Part shown: positions 1 to 11,591 of the stretch, one piece after another | How the letters are laid out: the number at the start of each line of letters is the position of its first letter | Numbering within the stretch: position 1 is the stretch's first letter | From: Epiperipatus broadwayi | Lineage: Eukaryota > Onychophora > Udeonychophora > Euonychophora > Peripatidae | NCBI GenBank assembly: GCA_028023455.1 | Contig: JAQFVV010012400.1 | Location: forward strand, 13,897,748-13,961,747 | DNA: 64,000 nucleotides | Direction: 5' to 3' | Program-made: the position numbers and the translations under genes | The notes under the pieces: model-generated | The model's database searches: none | What the model saw: the letters and a program-made list of their open reading frames with translations, nothing else | Told to the model about the DNA's origin: nothing

Positions 1-1599
1 CACTACTAAAATATATTTTTATATATAAACTTCTAACTACATTATAATAAAAAAGACAAAAGCTTGTGGATTATTTTATTCAAAAACATTATTTAAAATA
101 AATTTGTGATAAAATGCAGGTGCAATTTTACTTCATTTAAAAGTTTAAAAACATTACATATAAATTATTGATGATTCAATAACAATAAGTTTTAAAATAT
201 AATAATAAAAGCACTGAATTTTATTTAAGTATTTTATTTAGTAATAGTTAACATCTGTTATTTTACTTAATCTTCAAAAAGTTTTAAAGTTGAAATTTTT
301 ATTATTTGTGCAATTATATGAATTAATTCAGAAATGCAAAGTCATATTCATAAATTTATTTCTGAATCATGTGTACAAAGACTTTGTAAAAATAGTGTTA
401 TTGATAATTACATTAATTATATTATTTTGACAAAATGTCACTATTGTGCCTTATCCAAACAATTACCTTTCATGATTTTAGCAGCTTACAAACTAAATAA
501 ATAAATAAAAAATAGTAAAATCAAAAACTCTTTAAATTTGTGATTTGCTTAAACATACAATAAATTATTATTTCTCAGGTATTTCTAAAATATTGTGCAC
601 TCAGTTTAGTATTCAGTCAGATGATAGCTATCAAAGTGAATTATTTACAACATATTGCTGTTACAAATTATTGAATAAAATTTTTATTCAAGTCTGAAAA
701 TGAAAAATTAATAATTATGGCAATTCTGCTAAAGCATGAAGTTCTTTCTTTGAATGGTAGAATAATTGATTTAGTAAAAAAAAACGAAAAAGTAGCATAC
801 TGAAATTGGTTGGATGTACAATAAGAATGAATTTGTTAATTTGATAAATACTGTATAGCATATATGTACATGAATGTGCTCTCTATGAATTTATTTACGG
901 AAATGCTTATTTCATAAATATAATATTTTCACATTATTTTTCTTGATATCTTTTTAATGGGTATAGCATGTCGAACATAATTATATAAGGTTTATTATTA
1001 TCTATGGTTTCGGTATCTTTCAGAGAAAATCATATAATTTTTAAAATTAAAGACTAGTATAAAAAAAAAATTCAAGAATTTTTTTTCTTTTTCTTCATAT
1101 TTAGTAATTTTTTGTCACTGATAATAATTGTTTTTTTACTTCTGCTTCAGATTAGCGTAAATTCAGAAAATAAAAAATATTAATGTAATCTTTTGCAATT
1201 TATGAACTGTAATATCAAAATCTAATATAAATTTGTTGGAAATTTTTATCTTCAACTCCTTTAAAATTTTTTAAGAGTAAAATATAATAATGTTCATTCA
1301 TAAGAATTAAAAACAATATTTAGAATATTAAAAATACTTTTAATTGTGCCCAAAAATACTAATTACTCTGGAAAAAAAAAATTGGAAAGAATTAAGTTTG
1401 GACAAATAAATATTACAGAAAATTTTAATTAGAAATGCCTTTTTGTTTTTGTCACTAAGCATTTATTTAATCAATACTATTTTCAGTACCAAAATTGTTT
1501 AATTACAAAATCTTAGCATCTAAATACATGAGAATATGATAATTCCCTCATAGATATATTTGGTTCCAAACTTTATCAGGAATAACGAAATTCATGGAT
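1..1599. other. AT-rich non-coding stretch
   Basis: No gene, RNA gene or recognisable transposon end is visible. The sequence is AT-rich with many short A and T runs, and all reading frames close quickly. It is most simply intergenic or intronic DNA. Confidence 0.6.
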
Positions 1600-2060
1600 A
1601 GTAACAAATTGAATACAATATTCATTATTAAAGTAAATAGAGGGATTTGCACTTAGGCCAGATCGTAAGTTCCCATACATATATACAATCAATACTTGGT
1701 TTATATTAAGATAGCAATTCCTTAACTTTATTGGACAGGGTTCAATCTTCTCACCCTTCCAACTATTCAACCATCTATTTTATTGAAAAACTGACAATGG
1801 AATGCTCAAATCCCTTATTGGATTTGATATTGTAATCATATCTATGCAGACATTATGACAATCTAGCCCTCCATATCACCGGACCCCTATACCCATTACG
1901 GTAATGTGAGAGTAGATTGATATCATATCTATATTGATATGACTACAATATTAAATCCAATAAGGGCTTTGAGCATTCTATTGTCAGTTTCTCAATGAAA
2001 TGAACAGTAATCTTAACATAAACCAAGCACTGATTGTATTCATGTATGGGAGATTATGAT
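1600..2060. repeat. Foldback of inverted repeat copies
   Basis: Two nested inverted repeats are visible. The inner arms (about 1785-1845 and 1938-1998) pair over roughly 60 bases with a few mismatches; both carry the motif TTGGATTT or its complement. The outer arms (about 1668-1715 and 2008-2050) share a motif reading ACCAAGTATTGATTGTAT in one copy and ACCAAGCACTGATTGTAT in the other. The loop near 1880-1915 contains the palindrome CATTACGGTAATG. This could be one foldback element or two copies of a short element inserted head to head. Confidence 0.6.
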
Positions 2061-2215
2061 CTGTCTCAACCGATGGTTCTGCATAAAATACGTATATTGA
2101 GGATCATCTATCTTTTTTGGGTGTGGGTGGTTGTGTACCAGTTGCTTGAGATAAAGTAGAGGATAAATCTTGACTGAAAAATCCTAAGTTCAAAGCCCTC
2201 TACGTACATAAAAAA
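2035..2215 (+). repeat. SINE-like repeat with box-B-like motif, copy 1
   Basis: This segment shares order and motifs with 15180-15360. Both have a GGAGATTAT motif, then an (A/G)AAATACG(T/G)ATATTG motif, a TG-rich middle, and a box-B-like AAGTTCAAAGCCC or GAGTTCAAACCCC followed by CTA and an A/T-rich tail. A box-B-like element near the 3' side suggests a tRNA-derived SINE. A clean box A is not evident, so the class is inferred. Confidence 0.4.
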
Positions 2216-3646
2216 AATTCATTATAAGCAAATTAAATATTCATTACTGCATTTATAGTACAGATCTTTTTCAACATGTCAAACAAAAAAAAATTCAAAA
2301 GTAATTAACAAAAAATAAACTACAATTAATAATTTCACAATAAATCTTAATACTGTATTTTTTTTCTAAAAACACAAAAATAGATTTTTAAATGATTGTA
2401 TCAAAAGTTTTAATGGAAAAAATAATATCAGCTATTTGCTTGTGGTGTTTTTGCAGCACCAGTGTAAATTAAAAAATATTTAGAAAATTTCAATCTATTT
2501 TTAATTAATTTCTAACTTTTTTCCTTTTTATTTAATTCAAATTGTGAATAACTGGAACTATGAATATGACAGAATTTGTAATTCAAATTTTTATGAAAAT
2601 TACATCAGGAGAACGGCTAAAGTTCAAAAAAAAATAAAGAAAGAACTGTCAAGTATAAGAGATATGGGATGGAATACAAATGTTCATAGTGATGATGTAA
2701 GCTCAAATAATAATTTAAATAAAATTAAAATGTTTATTCTAGCTTGAAAGGACAGTTTTTTAAAATACTTGACAACACATTCAGATTTTGATATGGATAA
2801 TCTTGAAAAAAAAAAAACCCATTGAAAAAGCAATTTGTAGTGGATTTGGGGAGGGGCTAATATGAAATGGGCAACTTTAATATATGAGTAAACAAAACAA
2901 GCAATAACCAGAATAAAACTTATAAAATTAAAAAGTATATATTTAAAAAAATATTGATATGGCTAGCAAAAAATTGATTTATTCATTAGCAGATTTTGAC
3001 AAGGACTCTCAACAGAATTATTCTGATCTCACTATTAAAAGGACTAGTTTTCTCAAAACTGAAATTTCAACCAAAACTTGAACATTTTTGTCCTATGACA
3101 CTTTTTATTAAAAAAAGTTAAGAAAAGATAAAAATCAGCACAGTAAAAATTGTAAAAAGGCAATAATCTTAATAAATTTATTTTAAATGAACACTTTGAT
3201 TATTCACAAAGTATTCCTTCTATCTTGAATGAAATTAGATAATTCAAATGAAAAATCAAAATTATACTGCATAATCTAAAAAATAAAAATACTACTACTT
3301 CAAGATTGAACCTTGATTTGAATTAAAGGCAAGTATAAAAAAAGATTATTAATCTTTAGTAAAAGTAAGATATTTTCATAATTAAGATATAAAGCTAATA
3401 AAATAAAATGATGTGTACTACAAAGAAGCTTGTAAATCAAATAATGGAACACTATTTCTCATCAAATTATGATTTACACAACAAATACTAATGACACAGT
3501 GAGCACTAAAACAGCAGACATTTATCACCTAAACAGTTATCAATGTAGTTTGCAAATCTATTTTTCGTAGTAAAAACTGTTATGATGCACATAACTTTGT
3601 TTAAAAATAAGTTGCTAGATATACATAAACAATTTTTGTTGTAGGG
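2216..3646. other. AT-rich stretch with one unassigned reading frame
   Basis: Mostly AT-rich DNA without recognisable features. A 67-codon plus-strand frame at 2544-2747 has a less repetitive, more protein-like composition (starting NNWNYEYDRICNSNFYENYI), and a second open stretch near 2958-3090 follows. I do not recognise either. They could be the remnant of an old transposase or a chance frame. No splice signals clearly bracket them. Confidence 0.35.
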
Positions 3647-3839
3647 CAGTGGTGCCCAACCTTTAACTTGACGCGAGCCAGTTGAGAATTTAAAAAAATT
3701 TGGGGAGCCACAATTATATATTACATTTTTCATATTACATTTATAAACATGGTACTTGGGTACTAAACCTGCAATGTAGGGAGATAGGTGGGGGGGGAGA
3801 TGGCCTATTCACATTGGTATCAATCCGCCGTTTCTAATG

Positions 3840-4200
3840 TGGCCAAAATAACGTGTGCACGGATCTTTCTCGATGAAAACATCAATATATACAGCAAAAT
3901 ATATATGTGTACACGAATCTATCTCGATAAAAACAACTATTTACAGCACTAAACATCAATATATATATACAGCAAAATATATACGTGTACCCGGATAAAA
4001 ACAACTGTTTACAGCACTAAACATCGATATATACAGCAAAATATATACGTGTACATGGATCTATCTCGATAAAAACTATTTCCAGCACTAAACACAATAT
4101 ATATATACAGCACCAAACCAAACGTCTACAAGGATCTTTCTCGATAAAAACAACAATATATACAAGAGCACTAAACACAATATATATATTATAACACCCA
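3840..4200. repeat. Minisatellite inside the hAT element
   Basis: Irregular tandem units combine the blocks ATCTATCTCGATAAAAAC, CAGCACTAAACA, ATATATACAGCAAAATATAT and CGTGTAC. Unit length varies because the TA-rich part expands and contracts. A related piece, AGCACCAAACCAAACGTGTAC, recurs near the right end of the same element (about 5738-5758), so the array grew from sequence belonging to the element. Confidence 0.8.
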
Positions 4201-4232
4201 CCGACATATCTATAATCCTCCATTGTGGACTT

Positions 4233-4300
4233 TCACCCGAAGCTTCGACGAGAGGTATTTATGAGCATGGTTTGAACCCATCTCACGCGCCAATCTTACC
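4233..4300 (-). other. Possible box-B-like site in hAT interior
   Basis: Read on the minus strand, GATGGGTTCAAACCATGC contains a sequence resembling the RNA polymerase III box B. No matching box A is clear at the expected spacing. It could be a relic of a tRNA-derived SINE or chance. Confidence 0.2.
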
Positions 4301-4748
4301 AGTAAGTAGGAATTACCTCCTCGAAAACATATATACAGGTTCTGATATATATCTGATATGGTGATGCACCGAACTAGCTCAATCTCAAGGTTGGGGACAT
4401 CTGTCTATCTAGAGAACAAAGCTATAAACTAACCAACACTATCTCACGCGTATATTTATTTTGCGATAGCCAAAAGCTCGAAATCCTTACTCTAACCCGG
4501 GCTGATGGGATTTATTCTACTCGATCATATCCCTTCCCAATAAATCTCATCCGTACCTACATATAAGATTGCTATGCAAACACTCAGGCCATTCATTATC
4601 ATACACACACATATATCACGCTCATTCATCCACACAGCAAATAATGCAAATACATATATATATGTGAGCTGTATGATTAATATAGTCATATATCTAACTT
4701 TAAATATAAAATTTTAATATAGCAATTAACTGAGGTAACACGAGTTCT

Positions 4749-4973
4749 TTATTGAGATACATATATGGAAAATAGTTGGTGACATGTCACTTTACCTGTA
4801 CTCACGCAATTAAACAAGTCCGTATTGACGTCTTGCCACGAACTTAATCTGGTGGATCTCACGGATGGCAAACAGTTCCAATGGTCGTTAGGTCCGGCGA
4901 TAGGTTTCAGAGGTGGAGCAGTTGGAGTACTCTTTCGCAAAGGTCTAAATCTCGAACGATTTTGAATCAACAT
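4749..4973 (-). other. Possible captured 5' exon (unrecognised protein)
   Basis: A minus-strand frame of about 74 codons starts at an ATG near 4971 and has unusually non-repetitive, proline- and arginine-containing composition early on (SRFRPLRKSTPTAPPLKP). It runs through codons ending CVSTG and then meets ACAG|GTAAAG, a good match to an animal splice donor. Upstream on the same strand (about 5000-5370) lies GC-richer DNA that could be a promoter and 5' UTR. I do not recognise the protein. The reading that a host 5' exon was captured by the hAT element is inference; it may equally be an unclassified transposon sequence. Confidence 0.3.
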
Positions 4974-6071
4974 TTCTTCGATGGAACAAAATCTCTTGAT
5001 TTATTATGACAGTTCGCAAGTCCGGTCAGGTGAGTTCATGACGAGTCCACGGAGTCGAGTAACGACTAGCACACAATCCAATTACCCCGACATTTTTTTG
5101 GAAGAAAAAAAATATTAAACTTCTTAAGAAATAGATTTTTGCGTCCTCCTTGCTAGGATTCAAGCCGCGCCTCTTCTTTTTTTTTCTTTTCTTTTCCACT
5201 CGAGCGCAAGACAAAAAAAAAAGTTCTTTTATATTCACCTTTAACTTTTCAAAATCTTTCTGCATATTCCTACGCCGCTGACCAGTCCTTCCATTGTTCT
5301 TCAACACAAAAAAAAAAACTATATCCACCGACCAGTTTTCCGCCTTCCCGGCGCCAGTTATTACCAAACTGCCTACAGCAATTCACTCATCCTATTTCAG
5401 TCCTCACATGTTCACCAGGTGACTCAACAAAAGAAAACACGTGTTACCAAATTATTAATAAACTCAAAAAAAAATATGTGAATAAAATCTATCTAAGAAT
5501 AATTAATTGCGCTTTATACAGCTCTACATATATAAGTGATCGCAAACCTCCCAGATACTAACTACGTATTTTTATACTCGCACATACACTATATTTACAT
5601 TACTTGTAACCGGGTTCGAATGACCGTTTACATATATTCTTTTATTTATTTGTTTATACATGGTCCTTACATTAACACTATTAATTATGTCATATTTTTC
5701 ATATGCGTGTATTCGAACCCGTTTGTTACAACATATAGCACCAAACCAAACGTGTACAGCAAAAAAAAAAAAATGGTGTAATATGTTAAAAAGAAAAAAA
5801 AATGTAAATACATTTTATTTATTAAAAATTTGGTAACATACATATAAATTACAATTACAGGAAAAATATATTTTATTTAATGTGAAACCTGACACTGCAT
5901 ATCGTTATTGTTTGTATTGTAAAAATGTTTATTTTTTAGTGTGTGCATGTGCCATCAAGGAACATAAAATATTTTATCAATTTTTTTGAAGAGTGCAATT
6001 CGAGCCCCATTAAACAGTTACGCGAGCCACATGTGACTCCGAGCTATGGGTTGGGCATCCCTGTTGTAGGG

Positions 6072-7003
6072 CATGAAAGCAGAATTTGATAGTGGATTTC
6101 AATGTTGATATCAAAAAAAATAAAATGCTGAACATGTTTTTGTTTTAAAATATTCTAAGTGCTCATACAATAATAATTTCACTCATCCAAAAAAAAATAA
6201 TTAAACAAGTCCTTGTAAAATTATAGCAATTTAAAACTTGTTCATTTAATTCAATCAGTTCTTTCATTATCTTTACTGATAAAAATGTTGTACATATTGA
6301 CCATGTGCCCTACGAGTACAATTTGAAAGATGATTAATGAAACAACAAAAAAATTCAAAATAAATTATAATTAAGATAAAGACTGACAAGATGTCTAAAT
6401 TGAAATTTTCTGCTGACAAGATGTCTAAATTGAAATTTTCTGGTTTTTTATATCTAGCGATAAAATATTTTTCTTTAAAAGTATTCACCACCTATGTTCA
6501 GTAGTGTAATAATTTTGGCTATATACCATAAAACTAGGAAGTTGAAAGCTGATTGATGTTCATGTTACAATTTAAAAAAGAAAATCAAAAATGTTAGAAT
6601 TAGAGAAAGTTAAATGCTAAGCATAGAATCACTAAATTGACAAATACCATTAACTGAAAAAAAAAAAATGTTAAGAACGACTAAATGAAATAGCAACTAT
6701 ATGCATAAAAAAGACTTCAAAGTTCCAGAAACCATTACATTTTGTATGCTTATTTACATTCTTTTTCTTCTGTAATTTTTTCAACTTAGTTTTCATTTTT
6801 TGAATTCTTTTTTTACACATATGAATATTAGTTTTAGCCACAAGACAGAAAAAATAGTATCAAAAAAATGACCAATACTGAAATGAAAAAAAAAGATCAA
6901 TTTTAAAAGACAAGGCTATAAAACAATTGGCAATTTAAATTCTGAATATGCTATAGTTGAATCAAAATTTTACGTCAAAAAGGATTTGTTTGAAAATTTT
7001 ATA
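6072..7003. other. AT-rich spacer with a 30-bp tandem duplication
   Basis: No gene is visible. At about 6384-6443 a 30-bp unit, beginning TGACAAGATGTCTAAATTG, occurs twice in tandem. The rest is AT-rich with short homopolymer runs. Confidence 0.6.
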
Positions 7004-7588
7004 TTCTAATTCAGCATTTCTTAAACTGTGGGTCGTAACCCCAAATGGGGTCGCGAAAATTTAATTCAGATACATAAATTTAAAGAAATATTAGTCGCAA
7101 TCCCTTCATTATCTTTAATTTAATATATTGTTTTCTGTACAGTGCAATTATAAAATCGTAATGATGGCCAAGTTGAGCTGTAAATTATATTTACATATTA
7201 AAAAATAACACTAAATGCATCATAAGTGTTGTCGCATTGCAATTTCTGCATATAAATTATTTCAGAATCAAAATATATGCTGCCGTGGCGAGAATAAGGT
7301 TGGTGCCACTGTGATTATATAATGAATTTCCGGTCAAGTTATTTGTTTCGGTTTCATTTGAACAAGTGTCCACATCACAAGAACAATATAATTGTATTTT
7401 ACTGTTTTACTCGACTAAGATTAGCATTTATTTGAATAAATATTATGAAAGATGTCATTTTTTATATATAAAAATGCTTGTATACTTTTTTTCTCACTTT
7501 TTTATTCAAACTTTATCCTCCTATTAGTTATTATAAAAATTTATTTTTTATTTGAAACTTATTGTCATTTATTTATTAACAAGTAAAA

Positions 7589-7856
7589 CAGGCAAAATTC
7601 TCCATACAGTAGTACCACTCAGTGCCAACCAGAATAATCAATGGATGCCAGAAGGCTTATGCATAAAATCCCTGTCTCGTGCCTACTCATCCAATATCCC
7701 CAGACTAGTTTATGGCTTGTGGCCTTTGTCAGTAAAGAGCTTTGGATCTGAGAGCACTGCACCTAAGATCTAGGTGCAGTGCTACTACTGTATGGAGAGT
7801 TTTGCCTGTTTTAATAACAGTTATGTGCTAACATAGGAAATAGTGATCATGTGATG
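7589..7856 (+). repeat. SINE-like interspersed repeat, 17-bp TSD, copy 1
   Basis: The insert lies in hAT copy 1 between two 17-bp repeats that match at 16 of 17 bases (TTTATTAACAAGTAAAA at 7572-7588; 7857-7873 has G for A at position 11). The paralogous site in hAT copy 2 has a single TTTATTAACAAATAAAA, i.e. the empty site. The insert begins CAGGCAAAATTCTCCATACA and its inverted complement returns at 7782-7808, followed by a tail GTGATCATGTGATG. A long, variable target duplication suggests LINE-type retrotransposition. Related copies lie at 13375-13537 and 61223-61294. I see no clear tRNA promoter. Confidence 0.85.
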
Positions 7857-8097
7857 TTTATTAACAGGTAAAAACATATTCCTATTTTTTAAACTTAACG
7901 GGTAATTTATAATTGATTTATTGATATTTTTTAAATATTAAAAAAATAAAACATATGGGAGATATTAAAAGATAGAACATATGGGAGTAAATATTCTTCA
8001 TATAATTAAACAAAAACATGGCTGCCACTTGGTGTCTCTTCTAACTAATAAGTATTGTTATTTTATTTATATTTTAGAATAAAAATACTTTTTACCC

Positions 8098-9942
8098 ATG
8101 GAGAAATGGTTGAACTTGAGTACCAAAAATAATAATGCACCTGGCAATTGCTATAGTCTCTTCGGGGCAGGATCTCATAATCAGAAAGAGGCATCTAAGA
8201 TGTGAATAAAAAAAATATGATAAGACATTTCTCCACTTTGGCTTTACTTTCAACTATTGTGATGGTAATGAACAACCTCTTTGTTTAATTTGCAATAATT
8301 TTTTGTCTATGTAGAGTATGAAACCATCAAAATTAAAAAGGCATTTTGAATCCAAGCATCCTTCATATGTCAATAAACCAAAAGAATATTTTGAACAACT
8401 GTTAAAAACTTCAAATAAAGAAAAACAATATTTTGAGAAATTTATAACTGTTAATGAAAAATATTTACTCACATCATATAAAGTTTTGTATCTGATTGCT
8501 AAAAATAAAAAGCCATACACCATTGGAGATCTTATATCACCTGCTGCTATTAAAAGGGTATAAATACTTCACAGAAATAAATATGGAGATGAAATTCAGA
8601 AAATTCCTTTATCAAATGACACTGTCACTAATAGAATTTCTGAAATTAGCAATGACCAATTTGAGTAACTTATTACTAGACTTAAAGAAAGTCCAATATT
8701 TACAATTCAGTTGGGTGAAACAACTGATATTTCAAACATAGCTCAATTATTAGTATATATCAGATACATTTATAAAGAAAACATTGAGGAAGAATTGTTA
8801 TTTTATCATTCTTTGGAAGAACATATATAAGAGGGGAAGACATATATAATAAAGTAGACAATTTTTTTAAAACTGGAGGTTTAGAATGGAAAAATTGCTT
8901 TGGAGTATGCACAGGTGGTACAAAAGCAATGACTGGTGAAAATATTGGTTTTAATTAAATCATTTGTTAAAGCTTCTGGTAATAATCATGTAACTTTTAC
9001 ACACCACCAGATCCATTGAGATGCCCTTGCAGCAAAAAAATTAGCAACAAAAGTGAACGATGTGCTTCAGAATGCTGTCCAAATTATAAACTTTATTAAA
9101 AGCTGTACCAGCCATTTATTTTCAAATCTTTGTAAAGATAAGGACTCTGAATACAAAACTTTATTACATGCAGAAATAAGATGGATACCAAGAGAGCGAA
9201 GTTTAAGATTATTGTTATTAAAAGAAGAAATTATTGTATTTTTAAGAGAACAAAAATCTGATCTTGCTGCTCTTTTCCAAAATTACTTATGGCTATCAGA
9301 GCTGTGTTATTTGTCTGATATTTTTGAGAAGCTAAATGATCTTAACTTGTCTCTTCAAGGAAAAAATAGCAATATTTTTATTTTGAATGATAAAATTGAA
9401 GGTTTTATTAAAAAGATCAACATTTGGAAGCATAGGGTAGAAAATGATTCATTGAAAATGTTTGACTATTGACAATTTTATAATTGAAAAAAATAATTGT
9501 AAAACTTTAATTGCAAAAATTATTATAATTACTTAAAACCCCTAGAAACACAATTTTGCAAATACTTTATATCGAATTTAGATTTCAAAAAGTTGTCTTG
9601 GATTCAAAGACCATTTTTGATTGACATTATAAAGCCCAAGAGGAATTTACTGAGCTATCGAGTGAGTCAAACTTACAACTTGACTTTCCACAAAAATCCT
9701 TGACTGAATTCTGGATCGGAGCTAGGACTGAATTTTCCACAATTTCTGAAATGGCATTAAATGTTCTGCCATTCAGCATCACATACTTGAGTGAAATGAC
9801 TTTTTCAGCTTTAATGCATATTAAATCCAAATATCAATCAATGATAAAAAATGTTGAAGATACTTTATGTCCAGCAGTATCAAATATTTCACAAAGATTT
9901 AATTTGTTATGCAGGAAAAAACAAGCATATCCGTCTCATTAA
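8098..9942 (+). pseudogene. ZBED5-like hAT transposase, broken
   Basis: Once a cut-and-paste hAT transposase. Starting at an ATG reading MEKWLNLS, fragments in several frames give a BED-type zinc finger (LCLICN, then KLKRHFESKH, a C-x2-C and H-x4-H pattern), the catalytic core, and the C-terminal dimerisation region (LPFSITYLSEMTFSALMHIK) ending KQAYPSH. Against copy 2 the first catalytic site reads QLGETTD instead of QLDETTD, and the second reads CTGGTKAM instead of CTDGAKAM, so both catalytic Asp residues are lost. Stops and frameshifts occur throughout (for example near 8203 and 8828). It is dead, but its length fits an originally full protein of about 600 residues. Confidence 0.9.
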
Positions 9943-10137
9943 AACATTAATTTCTTTCATTAATTTTTGTATACTTAAAACAAATTCTAAAAGTTCTTAC
10001 TTTCATATGTATATTGTTTACCTAAGAAATAAATTATTTATGGGAATATTTATTTCTATATCTATTTTATATTTAATATCTCTCAATGATAAAAAGAGAA
10101 CATGAATTAAAAAAGCTTAAAAAGCGCTGTTCTAATT

Positions 10138-10817
10138 AAAGAACCTCTTCTTACTGATGTGAATTAATCAAAAGCAAATGGCAAGTAATATGCATCAATT
10201 ATGTGATCATTTAAGAAAAATTAAAGCAATGGTTTAAAGAATTTTTTTGTTTTTTCTCCCAAATAATATATACTTTTCCTGCAAAGAAGTATATTACCAA
10301 CAAAGTAAAATTCATAAAATTCAGGAAAAATGAATTGCATAGCATTATAAGGCATGGTGAAGCTTTTATCCAATATGACTGATTCAATATGTTATCTTGC
10401 AAAAAGATTAAGTTCTGAAATCAACAATCTGAATTTTTAATAAGATATGTAAGATTGCATTATAAATGTCTGCTTTTAAAGAATGAATTTTAGTTGTCTT
10501 AATTACACCATATGTGTAGCAATTGTTTTTATGTGCATTTTTATATTTACATTTTTGATTTTTTTTTTTTGCTTAAAAAATTATTTTGAATGGTAACTTT
10601 AATCTTGACTGTGTGCCTGGAATAGATTAGTCCTTAATATTTGCATTTTAATGTTAACTACAATGTACCAATTCATAAAAATGGCTTACTGGAACTAATT
10701 TATTTATTTTACCAGACATAACTGCACAGAGTAAACAATAAAACTAATAATTTTTTTACGTGTAAAAAACAAAATAGACGAAAATGACTAGAATTTTTTT
10801 CAGACTATTTTTAAATA
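10138..10817. other. AT-rich spacer
   Basis: No gene, repeat or transposon end is recognised between hAT copy 1 and the Tigger fragment. Confidence 0.6.
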
Positions 10818-11400
10818 TATCTGAGTCTCTTTTTATGTGGTAGAAAGGTTCCACAGAAAACCCGCATTAAAAAAAATCGCACAAAAATAATTTAATTTAC
10901 CTTGAAAAATGTGGGATATGTTCCGTAATTTTTGAAAATCACATAAAACCAAAGCAACAAGATAAAATTACTTTAAAATTTGCATTAAAAAAAGGAAATA
11001 AAGTATGACTAATAAAAAATTTCAAATATTTGAAAAAAAATTGATACAAGACAAACTTTTACTTTTTTTATTAACTATTTAATTTTACTCAAAACGATAT
11101 GTTTTTATAACATATGTGTAATTTATTTTACATTTTTTCATACATATTTTAATCATTATCACTATTTGACAATATGCAGATTCGTTTGTGAACTGGAAAG
11201 AAATCAGATTCATCACAAGAGGAAATACAATTGGTGCCAACTTCAGTTTCGTGCTGTGTCAATAGTTTTCTGCCAACAATGTAATCGGTAATTAAACTTT
11301 GAGACGATGATTTTACTAATTGATTATGAAGCTCGCGATATCCAGATTGCTTTGTCTAACTATTAAACAATGCACTTCCACAAGTGCAACTATATATACA
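10818..11400 (-). mobile_element. Tigger-type element 3' fragment, inverted relative to 15617-16707
   Basis: From about 10820 the sequence matches the complement of the right part of the element at 15617-16707: the end motif (CTGAGTCTC here, CTGGGTCTC there), then GAAAACCCGCATTAAAAAAA and a block including TTCAAATATTTG. Farther in, the minus strand encodes a short peptide containing SGYRELHNQLVKSSSQS, which resembles the C-terminal tail of Tigger/pogo transposases. The far end is not recognisable, so the copy is truncated near 11400. Confidence 0.65.
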
Positions 11401-11485
11401 TATAACACGCTTCCATGAGTGTGTTAATAATGACCAATGGATAAATTTTCTTTTAAACACATATATACATGGAGAAACTTTTAGA

Positions 11486-11591
11486 CAGAAAAAAGTTACA
11501 AGTAAAAAATATTTAAAAACTTTTAAAGATACATTCTTTTTAAATAGAAATTAAAAGTTCTTAAATATTTTTACTTGTAACTTTTTTCTAT
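11486..11591. repeat. Short foldback (hairpin)
   Basis: Arms of about 40 bases (11486-11530 and 11551-11591) pair almost completely around a loop of about 20 bases; the left arm contains AAAAAAGTTACAAGTAAAAA and the right arm its complement. It may be the terminal hairpin of a small transposon. No target duplication is obvious. Confidence 0.75.

Larger units (their letters stand above)
3647..6063. mobile_element. Non-autonomous hAT element (2.4 kb) with 8-bp TSD
   Basis: The left end begins CAGTGGTGCCCAACC and the right end finishes GGTTGGGCATCCCTG, an imperfect terminal inverted repeat of about 15 bases. Both sides are flanked by the same 8-bp sequence TTGTAGGG (3639-3646 and 6064-6071), the target-site duplication length typical of hAT transposons. 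The subterminal motifs GCGAGCCA and GCGAGCCAC also occur in inverted orientation. No hAT transposase domain is visible inside, so it must have been moved in trans. The interior holds a minisatellite (3840-4200) and a GC-richer block (about 4200-5400) unlike the surroundings, consistent with captured DNA. Confidence 0.9.
7012..10129 (+). mobile_element. ZBED5-like hAT transposon, copy 1
   Basis: The element starts CAGCATTTCTTAAACTGTGG and ends AAAAAGCTTAAAAAGCGCTG, with identical 8-bp flanks TTCTAATT (7004-7011 and 10130-10137). The start is followed by the GGGTCG...GGGGTCGCG motif typical of the 5' ends of this hAT group. It carries a transposase pseudogene (8098-9942) and a 268-bp SINE-like insertion at 7589-7856. 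A paralogous element (copy 2, 29146-31988) aligns along nearly its whole length, which allows both ends and the insertion to be called with confidence. Confidence 0.92.

Noticed and set aside
5026-5367. 113-codon minus-strand frame
   Set aside because: Composition is dominated by Lys and Phe runs from homopolymers; it looks like untranslated sequence inside the hAT element rather than a protein.
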